From Chryseobacterium sp. ISL-6 (GTDB lineage Bacteria > Bacteroidota > Bacteroidia > Flavobacteriales > Weeksellaceae): a stretch of DNA of 64,000 bases. The stretch spans positions 62,001 through 126,000 of the forward strand of contig NZ_JAGGPT010000011.1 in assembly GCF_018613715.1 (NCBI RefSeq), given 5' to 3'. Below, piece after piece: positions 6,873-16,091 of the stretch. The notes under the pieces were generated by a model that saw nothing but the letters and a program-made list of their open reading frames with translations, had not been told where the DNA came from and did not search any database. The position numbers and the translations under genes are program-made. Numbering within the stretch: the stretch's first letter is position 1; the number at the start of each line of letters is the position of its first letter.

Positions 6873-9767
6873 TTATTTTGAAGCAAGTACTTCTTTGCTC
6901 GAAGTAGTTTTTCCGTGTACCTCTTCTTCTTTTCCTGATTTCAGGAAATCATATGCAATAGCCGAAGCAATGAATATGGATGAATATGTACCGAAACCAA
7001 TACCAATTAACATCGCAAACATAAATCCTCTAAGGTTATCTCCACCGAAAATAAAGATCGCCAAAATAACAAGGATTGTTGTAAATGAAGTGTTGAATGT
7101 TCTACCTAGCGTACTAGAAATTGAATCATCAAATAATCCCGCCAATGTTAAAGATTTCTTCTCTCTTAAATACTCTCTAATTCTGTCAAAGATAATAACG
7201 GTATCATTGATAGAGTATCCAAGTACTGTTAAGATCGCAGCAATGAAATCCTGGTTGATCTCCATGTTGAAAGGCATGTATTTGTGAAGCAACGAATAGG
7301 TTCCTAAAATAATAACTGCATCATGGAATAACGCTGCAACAGCACCAAGAGAGAATTGCCATTTTCTAAATCTCACCAAGATGTAAAGGAAGATACCTCC
7401 TAAAGCAGCTACAACTGCAAGAATACCGTGAGTTTTGATATCATCAGCAACAGTAGGTCCTACTTTCTCAGAAGAGATAATTCCCGCATGTTCTTTATCT
7501 GCAGATTTGAAATCATGTAATGAAATATTAGCTGGCAGACTTGTTTTTAAACCTTCATATAGCTTCTGTTCAACAGTTTGGTCAGCTTTCAGAGATTCAT
7601 CGTCAATAAGATAATCCGTAGAAATCTTTAATTGATTAGCATTTCCAAAAGTTTTAGCTTCAACAGATGAATTTTTACCATCTTCAGTTTTGAATATTTT
7701 TACTAAATTCTGTTCAATATCTTCTGCATTTACATCCTTATCAAATCTTACAACGTAGTTTCTACCACCGGTAAAGTCAATTCCATATTTAAATCCGTGG
7801 ATAAAAATAGATCCGATACTGATTACTGTTAATACTAAAGAGATAATATAAGCATATTTTCTTTTTCCAATAAAGTCGATCCAGGTATTTCTGAATAAGT
7901 TCTTCGTAGGAGGAGTCCAAACAGAAAGTTGTTTTCCTTTATTCAATCTAGCAAAGATCATTGTTCTTGAAATCAATACCGAAGTAAAGAAAGTCATTAG
8001 TATACCAATACCCAGCGTTAAAGCAAATCCTTTAATAGGTCCTGTTCCGAAAAGGAAAAGTACTCCTGCTGTTAATAACGTCGTTAAGTGACCATCAACA
8101 ATAGCGCTTAAAGCGTGCTTGAAACCATCTTTATATGCTTCTAAAATATTTTTGCCGGCAAATAATTCTTCCTTGGTTCTTTCATAGATAATTACGTTCG
8201 TATCCACGGCCATGGCCATTGTAAGAACAATACCTGCAATACCAGGAAGTGTAAGGGTAGCATCAACGGAATCCATAATTCCGAAAATGTAGAATAAGTT
8301 GATGATCATTGCAATTACAGCGTACACCCCTGCACCACCATAATAGAAAATGATATAAACGATAATCACTAAAAATGCGATAGCAAAAGAGATCATCCCT
8401 GCATCAATAGATTCTTGTCCTAATGAAGGTCCTACCTGTGTAGCCTGAACTACTTTAGCTCCAGCCGGTAATTTACCTGCTCCTAGAACGTCAACCAATT
8501 CTTTAGCCTCATCCTGAGAGAAGTTACCAGAGATTTGAGTTCTACCGTTAGGAATAGCGTTTACTACATTTGGTGCAGTATACACTCTGTTATCAAGAGT
8601 TACGGCAACTGGTTTGTTAACGTTCTTCTCTGTTAATGTTTTCCATTCTTTAGCTCCTTTAGAATCCATCTGCATATCAACCACTACTCTTCCCAGCTCA
8701 TCATAGCTGATGCTAGCTGTTTCAACAGCACCGTCTACTGGTGCTTTTTGGTTGATGTTACCTCTGATCGCATATAATACTAAACTTTCAGGATCAGTAG
8801 CTTCAGGTTTGTAACCCCACATGAATTGGGTATATTTAATATTAGAAGGACGTAAAGACTGTCCTACTTTGCTATTTAAAATCTTGTTAACTACAGCAGT
8901 ATCAGATAACTTTATGCTAGCAACACCATTTGTTCTCAGCTTATCTAAATGTAAAAGATTCATGAAATTTACGTTCTTCGCAACTCCCATAGAATCCCCT
9001 TTAATAGGTATCATCGTAGTTAAAGTCTGGAAATAAGGTCCGATTTCAGGAACCTGCTGAACTTCCCAGAACTGAAGTTTTGCTGAAGTCTGAAGCATTT
9101 TCTTTACCTTGTCGATATCCTTCATACCTGGCATTTCAACAGAAATTCTTGCTGTTCCAGGTACTCTCTGAACATTTGGCTGCACAGCCCCCATTTTGTC
9201 AATTCTCGTTCTGATTACCTCAAAAGCAGTACCTACAGAAGCATCAATTCTTCTTTTGATAATACTTTTTACCTGCTCATCAGTAGTATTGTACTTAATC
9301 TCAGTAAGATTAGTGTTTCCGAATAATTCCGGATCTGCAAGTTTAAGATTCGTCCCTTTTGCTTTGTTTAATGCTTCAAATTGATCGAAGAAGTTGTCAA
9401 CATAAGCCTTTGTAGAATTCTTCTGAACTTCGTCAGTTTTGTTTAAAGCTTCGATAAGAACAGGATTAGAAGAATAATTTGTTAAATCATTCACTAAATC
9501 TCTTTGGTTGATCTCCAGAAGAACGTTGATCCCTCCTTTCAAGTCAAGACCAAGTTTCATTTCTTTGTCTTTTGCTTTAGAATAGTAAAGCTTTGTATAA
9601 CCAAGATTTAGAGTATCTTCTTTTAATCGCTTGATCTCTTTCTCGTTTCCGTTCGCAGCTTCAATCTGCGATTCAATTTTGCTGGCGTACCAGGTTGGTA
9701 TAAGCTCATTTAAGCAAATCAACCCCAGTACAATAGCAACAATTGTAATAAGTCCTTTTCCTTGCAT
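6873..9767 (-). CDS. secDF: Fused protein translocase subunit SecDF
   Basis: 964 residues combining SecD (about 1-610) and SecF (about 625-950) in one chain, the normal arrangement in Bacteroidetes. SecDF uses the proton motive force to pull preproteins out of SecYEG on the periplasmic side. Visible signatures: DLKGG (75-79) and VDTNVIIYERTKEE (about 521) in the SecD half, DFTGG (664-668) and TVLGYSINDTVIIFDRIRE in the SecF half. The large periplasmic P1 domain lies between the first two SecD helices. Monocistronic, with its own terminator. A CAAATATA box (TATATTTG on the minus strand) at 9797-9804 sits 30 nt before the ATG. Confidence 0.97.
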   Translation of the reverse strand: MQGKGLITIVAIVLGLICLNELIPTWYASKIESQIEAANGNEKEIKRLKEDTLNLGYTKLYYSKAKDKEMKLGLDLKGGINVLLEINQRDLVNDLTNYSSNPVLIEALNKTDEVQKNSTKAYVDNFFDQFEALNKAKGTNLKLADPELFGNTNLTEIKYNTTDEQVKSIIKRRIDASVGTAFEVIRTRIDKMGAVQPNVQRVPGTARISVEMPGMKDIDKVKKMLQTSAKLQFWEVQQVPEIGPYFQTLTTMIPIKGDSMGVAKNVNFMNLLHLDKLRTNGVASIKLSDTAVVNKILNSKVGQSLRPSNIKYTQFMWGYKPEATDPESLVLYAIRGNINQKAPVDGAVETASISYDELGRVVVDMQMDSKGAKEWKTLTEKNVNKPVAVTLDNRVYTAPNVVNAIPNGRTQISGNFSQDEAKELVDVLGAGKLPAGAKVVQATQVGPSLGQESIDAGMISFAIAFLVIIVYIIFYYGGAGVYAVIAMIINLFYIFGIMDSVDATLTLPGIAGIVLTMAMAVDTNVIIYERTKEELFAGKNILEAYKDGFKHALSAIVDGHLTTLLTAGVLFLFGTGPIKGFALTLGIGILMTFFTSVLISRTMIFARLNKGKQLSVWTPPTKNLFRNTWIDFIGKRKYAYIISLVLTVISIGSIFIHGFKYGIDFTGGRNYVVRFDKDVNAEDIEQNLVKIFKTEDGKNSSVEAKTFGNANQLKISTDYLIDDESLKADQTVEQKLYEGLKTSLPANISLHDFKSADKEHAGIISSEKVGPTVADDIKTHGILAVVAALGGIFLYILVRFRKWQFSLGAVAALFHDAVIILGTYSLLHKYMPFNMEINQDFIAAILTVLGYSINDTVIIFDRIREYLREKKSLTLAGLFDDSISSTLGRTFNTSFTTILVILAIFIFGGDNLRGFMFAMLIGIGFGTYSSIFIASAIAYDFLKSGKEEEVHGKTTSSKEVLASK

Positions 9768-9796
9768 TTTGTTATAACTACGTTAAATTAAGTCGG

Positions 9797-9804
9797 CAAA
9801 TATA
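9797..9804 (-). promoter_or_regulatory. Candidate -7 element (TATATTTG) for secDF
   Basis: TATATTTG on the minus strand fits TAnnTTTG. The predicted start of transcription near 9791 gives a 5' leader of about 25 nt before the ATG at 9767. No -33 TTTG at the ideal spacing. Confidence 0.45.
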
Positions 9805-9983
9805 ATGATTTTCTTTATATTTTATGAACTTTCAACAACAGAAATGGTTTATTTTCAGATATATCGACAACGCGACTTCTATTTAAGATTCATCAATTTT
9901 GCGGCAATAAATTATTAAATTTTCAAATTTTGATTAATAGCTGTTTTTCATTAACTTCACAAGACACTAAATATCAAAATATT

Positions 9984-11351
9984 ATGAAAAATTTACTTTT
10001 TACTGTAACTATTTTTTCTTCCTTATTCCTTAATTCACAATCTATTAATCTGGAAGAATTTGCAACGGGACTTACCAGTCCTGTCGAAATCACAAATGCC
10101 AATGACACCCGGTTATTTGTCGTACAACAGAATGGGATCATAAAAATTATCCAGCCTACAGGATCTATCAATACGATTAATTTTTTAAACATAAGTACTA
10201 AGGTTCTTTATGGTGGAGAAAGAGGACTTTTAGGATTAGCTTTCCATCCTCAATACTCTACAAATGGGTATTTCTTTGTGTACTATAACAATATTACAAC
10301 AGGTAACATTACTGTAGCACGATATACTGTAAGCAGCACGGATCCTAATGTTGCTGATCCCAATTCAGAGAAAATATTATTAAGTATTCCAAAGCCCTTT
10401 TCTAATCATAATGGCGGAAGCATTCATTTTGCTCCTGACGGAAATTTATGGATTGTAACCGGAGATGGCGGTAGCGCAGGGGATCCCAATAACAATGCAC
10501 AAAATAAAAACTCTCTTCTTGGAAAAATGCTGCGTATTGATGTAAATTCCACCAATGCTTATAATATTCCAGCAGGCAATCCTTTTGTAGGTGTTGATGG
10601 AGCAGACGAAATATGGTCTTACGGTCTTCGAAATGCGTGGAAATTTTCTTTTGATCTTACAACAGGAAATGCCATGATCGCTGATGTCGGCCAAGGTCAG
10701 ATCGAAGAAATCAACAGAAATCCTATTTCTCAGGCAGGGATCAATTACGGATGGAGATGCTACGAAGGAAATACAGCCTATAACGCCAACGGTTGTGCAA
10801 GTGCTTCCACAATGACATTCCCTATCGCAGTTTATGATCATTCTGGCGGAAAATGTTCCATAACCGGAGGCTATGTTTACAGAGGAAGCCTTTATCCTAC
10901 TTTGGTAGGCAAATATTTTTTTGCGGATTACTGTTCTGATCAGATTGGTATACTAAGTTCAGATAACTCTATTACTTGGACAACTCCATATTCTGGTAGT
11001 GGATTCGCAAGTTTCGGACAAGATAGCCAGAAGGGATTATATGTGGCTGCTATTAACAGTGGGAAAATTTATAAAATTACCAGCACAACTCTTTCTACAC
11101 AGGAAAACAATAATATAAGTGAGATTAAAGTGTATCCAAATCCAGCTTCTAAAAGAGTATTTATTGAAGGATTAAAAGACACAAAAGTATTTGTAGAAAT
11201 TATAAGTTCAGAAGGAAGAAAGGTTCTAGATCAAATAAAAATTAATAAAGATAACAGTATTGATATTTCAGGTATTCCAGCAGGAGTATATTATATCAAC
11301 CTTAAATCAGGAGAATTAAAATCTTATAGTCAAAAGCTGATCATTCAATAA
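9984..11351 (+). CDS. PQQ-dependent aldose sugar dehydrogenase-like protein, T9SS-exported
   Basis: 455 residues from the ATG at 9984. The frame is also open 18 codons upstream to a TTG at 9930, but the signal peptide MKNLLFTVTIFSSLFLNSQS starts at 9984. The body is a soluble glucose/sorbosone-dehydrogenase six-bladed propeller: RGLLGLAFHPQYSTNGYFFV, NHNGGSIHFAPDGNLWIVTG, SYGLRNAWKFSFD and INYGWRCYEGN are family landmarks, and the NHNGG His is the usual catalytic base. From about residue 370 a T9SS type A sorting domain follows (VYPNPASKRVFIEGL), so it is sent to the surface. Such enzymes oxidise aldoses with PQQ; the substrate is unknown. Confidence 0.9.
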   Translation: MKNLLFTVTIFSSLFLNSQSINLEEFATGLTSPVEITNANDTRLFVVQQNGIIKIIQPTGSINTINFLNISTKVLYGGERGLLGLAFHPQYSTNGYFFVYYNNITTGNITVARYTVSSTDPNVADPNSEKILLSIPKPFSNHNGGSIHFAPDGNLWIVTGDGGSAGDPNNNAQNKNSLLGKMLRIDVNSTNAYNIPAGNPFVGVDGADEIWSYGLRNAWKFSFDLTTGNAMIADVGQGQIEEINRNPISQAGINYGWRCYEGNTAYNANGCASASTMTFPIAVYDHSGGKCSITGGYVYRGSLYPTLVGKYFFADYCSDQIGILSSDNSITWTTPYSGSGFASFGQDSQKGLYVAAINSGKIYKITSTTLSTQENNNISEIKVYPNPASKRVFIEGLKDTKVFVEIISSEGRKVLDQIKINKDNSIDISGIPAGVYYINLKSGELKSYSQKLIIQ

Positions 11352-11360
11352 AAGTAAATG

Positions 11361-11390
11361 AGAGCCTCAATATATTTTTATTGGGGCTTT
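11361..11390. terminator. Shared convergent terminator
   Basis: AGCCTCAATA / TATTGGGGCT stem with one G-U pair, followed by TTTTTTAT. It lies between the sugar dehydrogenase stop (11351) and overlaps the 3' end of the convergent membrane-protein gene. Confidence 0.75.
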
Positions 11391-12578
11391 TTTATAATAA
11401 TAAAACCATATAATCAGTAGTGGTAAAAGAATAACAAGCCTTTCTAACAATGAAAATCTTTCAACCTCATTGTCAAGCAGGTTATTTGGAACTAATGATA
11501 CGAATAGAATTGAAATAACGGCAAAAATTATTTCTATTAAAAACATTTTTTCACTGGCATCAGATCTTGAAGTTATTTTAGAATTTAATATCCAAAAACC
11601 TAAAAACAAAATCATAAAGGGAAAAGACCATATTCTATAGGTATCCCAGGCGATAGCATGAAGACATAAAGGAAACAGAACAATGACGGCCAATAATAAC
11701 AGGAGGTAGATATTTATTCTTTTGAATCGCCTGTAAACAAGGTACATCATAAAAAGAATGGGAATACCAAAGAAAACTGAACCCTTTGAAACAAATATTC
11801 TCTGAAAAAAGTGTGGACTTTCTTCACTGAAATACTCTGTGAACTTTACAGTATAAGCAGATGCAACCGAATCAGCAGCTTTTTTATCCATAAACTGAAA
11901 GTGCTCCAAATAATTAAATATTTGACTATGATCAGTTGTTCCAAGAATTTCCTGATATATAGACACCCCAAACGTGGTGATTAAAGGTAATATTAAAAAT
12001 ATTAAAATTTTCTTTACCATTCCCCTGGCCAGAATATCTTTTATTGAAAATCCATTCTCATCAATCTCACTAATAATCAATGCGAAACAACAGATAGGAA
12101 CCATTAAGAAAAATGAAATTTCATGTATCAGGATACTTATTGAAACAAGTACTGATGGGAGTAAAACTTTTCTCGATTTGAGAAGCCAGATAACAAGTAT
12201 TGTCAGCAAAAAGATTAAATGATCAAGGTACCCGATAAGATGTGCTGTAAATATGATATATTGAGACAAAAAGAAAATTACATAAAACAATACAGTCTCA
12301 ATACCCTCTTTACTTCTAACAGTCTCTCTGTATGCAATAAATAATAGTGACGCATACAGAATTATCAATATAAAAACAGAGATGAATAGTATATTTTGTT
12401 CAGTTTTTTCTAAAAAGAAACTAAAAAGCTCTCCTGCAAGCCCTCTTTTAATAAAACCAAATTTATAATCCATCACCCAATGTGCTTCGGACCAATTATT
12501 TGGCAATCTAATCGTTTTTAAAACACTAAATACAAGTGCATATAAATAAATGATTACAAAAAGAAGCTTCCTCCTCAT
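11367..12578 (-). CDS. Unknown polytopic membrane protein (GT-C-like topology)
   Basis: 403 residues with roughly ten membrane segments; family not recognised. The N-terminal stretch NWSEAHWVMDYKFGFIKRG between TM1 and the next helix, and WDTYRIWSFPFM in a late loop, are conserved-looking charged/aromatic loops. Acidic and aromatic residues in the first non-cytoplasmic loop plus many helices recall lipid-linked-sugar glycosyltransferases of the GT-C fold, but I see no decisive motif. The start codon lies 3 nt after the hemN stop, so it probably rides on the hemN message. Confidence 0.6.
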   Translation of the reverse strand: MRRKLLFVIIYLYALVFSVLKTIRLPNNWSEAHWVMDYKFGFIKRGLAGELFSFFLEKTEQNILFISVFILIILYASLLFIAYRETVRSKEGIETVLFYVIFFLSQYIIFTAHLIGYLDHLIFLLTILVIWLLKSRKVLLPSVLVSISILIHEISFFLMVPICCFALIISEIDENGFSIKDILARGMVKKILIFLILPLITTFGVSIYQEILGTTDHSQIFNYLEHFQFMDKKAADSVASAYTVKFTEYFSEESPHFFQRIFVSKGSVFFGIPILFMMYLVYRRFKRINIYLLLLLAVIVLFPLCLHAIAWDTYRIWSFPFMILFLGFWILNSKITSRSDASEKMFLIEIIFAVISILFVSLVPNNLLDNEVERFSLLERLVILLPLLIIWFYYYKKAPIKIY

Positions 12579-12581
12579 TTT

Positions 12582-13940
12582 TTAGATTGTCATAGAAAAA
12601 ATCCTGGTTTCAGGTTTATTCCGCATCATCCTAAGATCAAAGACCATCGCTACATTTCTTGTAAAAGCCCTTCCTTTTTCTGTAATTTTTATTTGATTAT
12701 CATGAATTTCAACCAGATCATCTCTTTCCATTTCCTTCAGCATTTCCAAAGCATTTTCCAATTCAGGAAAAGAATTCTGAATATCCCATGTTGTTTCAAG
12801 CTGACACATTAAATTTAAAATATGCCTTCTTACTATTAAATCTTCATGATTTAAAATATGTCCTTTTACTACAGGAATTTCTCCTTCTTCAACTATTTTC
12901 TGATACTCTTCAACTGTTTTTACATTCTGAGCAAATGCATACCATGAATCTGAAATTGATGACATACCGAGCCCAACCATTAATTGCGTTTTGCTTGAAG
13001 TATACCCCATAAAATTCCTATGCAGCTTCTTCTGAATCAAAGACTGATACAGATCATCATGTTCTAAAGCGAAATGATCCATCCCAACCTCAATATAACC
13101 TAATTCCTCCAAAAGGCTCTTACCATCCTCATATAGACGTCTTTTTTCCTCTCCACTTGGTAGGTCATTTTCATCAAAACCTCTCTGCCCTACCCCTTTG
13201 ATCCATGGAACATGAGCATATGAATAAAAAGCTAATCTGTCAGGTTTTAGTTCTAATGTTTTACGAATCGTATGCTCCATCGCATCCCAGTGCTGGTGTG
13301 GAAGTCCAAAAACAAGATCATGACTTATTCCTCCGTAACCAATTTCTCTAGCCAGCTCAGTTACCTCTTTTACTTTTTCGAAAGGTTGAATTCTGTTGAT
13401 GGCTTTCTGAACTTTTGGATCGTAATCCTGCACTCCAAAACTTACTCTTCTAAAACCTAAATCATACAAAGTCTGAAGATGCTCTCTTGTTGTGTTATTG
13501 GGATGTCCTTCAAAAGAAAATTCAGGATGTTCCGCGATCTCAACAGTATCAAAAATCCCTTCTAATAATGTTTTTAAATTTTTAGGAGAGAAAAAAGTTG
13601 GCGTTCCACCACCTAAATGAAGTTCTTTTAATTTCGGTTTTTCTTCAAAAAGCTCAAGATAAAGCTTCCATTCTTTTAAAACACTTTCAAGATAAGGTGT
13701 TTCAACGCTATGTTGTTTTGTAATACGTTTATGGCAAGCACAAAAAGTACATAAGGCTTCACAAAATGGCAAATGAATATAAATAGAAATTCCTTCATCA
13801 GAGTTACTCTCATGAAAAGATCTTACCACACTTTCTTTCCATTTCTCAGGAGAAAATGTACTCTCATCCCAATATGGAACAGTAGGATAAGAGGTATAAC
13901 GTGGTCCCGGAATATTATATTTATCAATTAAAGAATTCAT
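12582..13940 (-). CDS. hemN: Oxygen-independent coproporphyrinogen III oxidase (radical SAM)
   Basis: 452 residues, full length. HemN converts coproporphyrinogen III to protoporphyrinogen IX without oxygen in haem biosynthesis. The radical-SAM cluster is C60-x3-C64-x2-C67-x-C69 (FCEALCTFCAC), where C69 is the extra Cys typical of HemN. Other landmarks: PGPRYTSYPTVPYW at the N-terminus, LGGGTPTFFS, RVSFGVQDYDPKVQKAINR and IGYGGISHDLVFGLPHQ. These support true HemN over the HemW chaperone, which lacks the N-terminal PRYTSYPT region. A TAATTTTG box and a 9-bp inverted repeat lie upstream. Confidence 0.95.
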   Translation of the reverse strand: MNSLIDKYNIPGPRYTSYPTVPYWDESTFSPEKWKESVVRSFHESNSDEGISIYIHLPFCEALCTFCACHKRITKQHSVETPYLESVLKEWKLYLELFEEKPKLKELHLGGGTPTFFSPKNLKTLLEGIFDTVEIAEHPEFSFEGHPNNTTREHLQTLYDLGFRRVSFGVQDYDPKVQKAINRIQPFEKVKEVTELAREIGYGGISHDLVFGLPHQHWDAMEHTIRKTLELKPDRLAFYSYAHVPWIKGVGQRGFDENDLPSGEEKRRLYEDGKSLLEELGYIEVGMDHFALEHDDLYQSLIQKKLHRNFMGYTSSKTQLMVGLGMSSISDSWYAFAQNVKTVEEYQKIVEEGEIPVVKGHILNHEDLIVRRHILNLMCQLETTWDIQNSFPELENALEMLKEMERDDLVEIHDNQIKITEKGRAFTRNVAMVFDLRMMRNKPETRIFSMTI

Positions 13941-13965
13941 TTAAAAATTTTAAATTTTATAAATC

Positions 13966-14001
13966 GAATGAAATACAAAAGAATTTCATTCTGCAAAATT
14001 A
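13966..14001 (-). promoter_or_regulatory. hemN promoter box with inverted repeat at the predicted start of transcription
   Basis: The minus strand carries TAATTTTG (14001-13994, fits TAnnTTTG). Directly downstream is a perfect 9-bp inverted repeat, GAATGAAAT (13966-13974) and ATTTCATTC (13983-13991), spanning the expected transcript start. It could be an operator or a 5'-UTR hairpin. It does not match the FNR/CRP TTGAT-N4-ATCAA pattern. Confidence 0.4.
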
Positions 14002-14035
14002 GCTATAACTTATGAATTATAAATCATGAATTATA

Positions 14036-14947
14036 TTAGGGTTTATTTTCGAAATTTATAATGAGTCTAAATACCTCTTCAGCAAAGCTTTTCCCCAGAT
14101 CAATATATCCTGCACTATCGTAATGCCATGGATCATTTCCATAATTATATTTTCCAGTAGACCGCACAATCGCTGAATTCTTATTATTTTTCACAAACTT
14201 CTCCTGGGCATATTGTACCAATTCGCCTGTAGGCCATACTTTTCCTGTTTTATCTTTTCCTGAATCAGAAATTTTTCCAATGACAACGGGTAGATCGTCG
14301 GTCCGTAATGTGGCTCTTATTTGATTCATTAATATTTTTAAATGATCATAATAATGATCAGCTATTTCCTCACTATAACCTGCATCTCCTTCTCCCTGCA
14401 TCCATAGAATACCTGAAGGAACAATTTCATCTTTCTTACCATTTCCATCAATATCAGTTTCCGAAAAAGCATTTTTAACTGTTTTCAGAAAATTATCATA
14501 CTGATTAATTCCGTTCTTCCCATGAAAATCAGAATCCCAACATCCAAAATCTCCTTTAGCAAGACTATCAATGGATGTTCCCTCTCTTGCATACTTTATT
14601 AAAGCAATTTTATCATTCGGAAAAAGCTCTTTTAGCCTTTTTGCCAGAGAAAGTTCTAAACCAAATCTATCTGAAAGTATATTTATTCTTCCATCTGTCT
14701 TAAATCCTGTTCCATTTCCTGGCTTTAAAACTTCCCATTTTCCTATTCCACCATTCAAATCTCCGTCCGGCACTGAGTTTCCCTGAAAAATGTATACCTC
14801 TTTAAAACTTTTTAAATCATCAGGAAGATCTTTATTATAGCCAAATCCATTCATATTGGATTGACCTGCTAAAATAAAAACTCTTATCTTTTGACTGAAT
14901 AATAAAGCTGGAAAAATGAGAAGAACAAATATTTTAAGGTTTCTCAT
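14036..14947 (-). CDS. Secreted SASA-domain carbohydrate esterase (sialate O-acetylesterase-like)
   Basis: 303 residues from the ATG at 14947. An ATG five codons further upstream (14962) is also in frame, but the signal peptide MRNLKIFVLLIFPALLFSQ starts at 14947. The SGNH-type core shows the nucleophile block LAGQSNMNGFGY, the GILWMQGEGDAGY block and the C-terminal WHYDSAGYIDLG with the Asp/His pair. The SASA family removes acetyl groups from sugars such as sialic acid or xylan. No sialidase or transporter genes are nearby, so the substrate is open. It is followed by hemN 95 nt downstream. Confidence 0.85.
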   Translation of the reverse strand: MRNLKIFVLLIFPALLFSQKIRVFILAGQSNMNGFGYNKDLPDDLKSFKEVYIFQGNSVPDGDLNGGIGKWEVLKPGNGTGFKTDGRINILSDRFGLELSLAKRLKELFPNDKIALIKYAREGTSIDSLAKGDFGCWDSDFHGKNGINQYDNFLKTVKNAFSETDIDGNGKKDEIVPSGILWMQGEGDAGYSEEIADHYYDHLKILMNQIRATLRTDDLPVVIGKISDSGKDKTGKVWPTGELVQYAQEKFVKNNKNSAIVRSTGKYNYGNDPWHYDSAGYIDLGKSFAEEVFRLIINFENKP

Positions 14948-15023
14948 GCAAATTTTATTCAAAGGTAGAGTGAAGAATAAGATAAATGGTAGTATTAACA
15001 GAGATATAGTCTATACTAAAAAT

Positions 15024-16034
15024 TTAAAATTTTAATTTCAGTACCGCAATCCTGTCTTTTCCAGCAAAAACTATAGAATTAGAATCGATCCATTCACAGA
15101 CATATAGATTTTTTTCATCAGAAATTTTCTTCCAAGTTTTTCCAAAATCCGAAGAATAACTGATATGTTGATCACCTACTGCTATTATTTCTTTCCCTTT
15201 TGAACCTGGTCTTATTTTGACACATGTTGTATAACCTGCATTAGCTCCGGAAGCTTGAATCTGCCATGTTTTCCCACCGTCACCTGTAGTAGCAATATTA
15301 TTGATGTTATCAGCCTGCTTGGTATAATCTCCACCTACTGCAATTCCAAACTGATCATCATAAAAGTCTATAGAATACATTCCTTGTGAAGATTCTCCCT
15401 GAATAAAAGGAGTATTAAAAATTTCAAATTTTTCTGTCTTAAAATTTAATCTGATAATCCTGGAAGCCTTTCCTCCTGTAGCAATCCATAGATATTTTTT
15501 ATTAGAAGCGATATTAGTATTACTGGCAGCAAAGGCCGCTTCTCCTTTATTTAAAATGACATCATTTTTAAATGAGCTCCATTCTCCATTTTTTAGAATT
15601 GCTAATTTTAAGTTATCATTAGCATCAGAATCACTGAAGCTGTAGGCTAAGTTATCATTAACAAAATGCAGAGCATCATAAAATGCTGTTTTCACCGTGT
15701 CTTTAAATACCGTTTTCGATTTCAGGTCTTTTTTATCAATTTCAAAAAAGAGAGCCGGACTTTCGATATTGATGGCATAAAAATGATTTTTATTTTGTCC
15801 CAGTGTACGGAACTGCAATCTTCCTTCAGACAATTTAATTTGTTTTTGATCTTGAGGATTCTTTAGATCTACAAAACCAAATTTAGAATCTGTTCCACTA
15901 TACCAGACTTTATTGTCCCATATTTCAATGGCTCTAATGCTAATTTTGTCATTAAAAACAGTCTCAAAGCTAACTTCCTGAGAGAATGAAAATATTCCTA
16001 AAAAGAAAAGTAAAAATGGTAAAATCTTTTTCAT
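15024..16034 (-). CDS. Secreted BNR/Ycf48-like propeller protein
   Basis: 336 residues from the ATG at 16034. The frame also opens at 16058, but MKKILPFLLFFLGIFSFSQ is a clean signal peptide and the 16058 start lies inside the upstream terminator. Repeated Asp-box motifs are visible, notably TTGDGGKTWQIQASG and SSDFGKTWKKISD (S/T-x-D-x-G-x-T-W). They mark a beta-propeller of the BNR/Ycf48 type. Such proteins in Bacteroidetes are often annotated as oxidoreductases without proof. Enzymatic function is unknown. Confidence 0.8.
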   Translation of the reverse strand: MKKILPFLLFFLGIFSFSQEVSFETVFNDKISIRAIEIWDNKVWYSGTDSKFGFVDLKNPQDQKQIKLSEGRLQFRTLGQNKNHFYAINIESPALFFEIDKKDLKSKTVFKDTVKTAFYDALHFVNDNLAYSFSDSDANDNLKLAILKNGEWSSFKNDVILNKGEAAFAASNTNIASNKKYLWIATGGKASRIIRLNFKTEKFEIFNTPFIQGESSQGMYSIDFYDDQFGIAVGGDYTKQADNINNIATTGDGGKTWQIQASGANAGYTTCVKIRPGSKGKEIIAVGDQHISYSSDFGKTWKKISDEKNLYVCEWIDSNSIVFAGKDRIAVLKLKF

Positions 16035-16045
16035 AGTAGACAAAA

Positions 16046-16078
16046 ATAAAAAATCCACAGCTTCCTGTGGATTTTTTA
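16046..16078 (-). terminator. Terminator of the APC permease
   Basis: AAATCCACAG / CTGTGGATTT stem (16051-16060 and 16065-16074) with loop CTTC and T-runs, 14 nt after the permease stop. It also covers the alternative start at 16058 of the downstream gene, which argues for the later start at 16034. Confidence 0.9.
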
Positions 16079-16091
16079 ACTTTTATTTTTT

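Noticed and set aside
15990..16058. Longer N-terminus (MDFLFLST) for the BNR protein.
   Set aside because: The 16058 start lies inside the permease terminator hairpin; the signal peptide begins at 16034.
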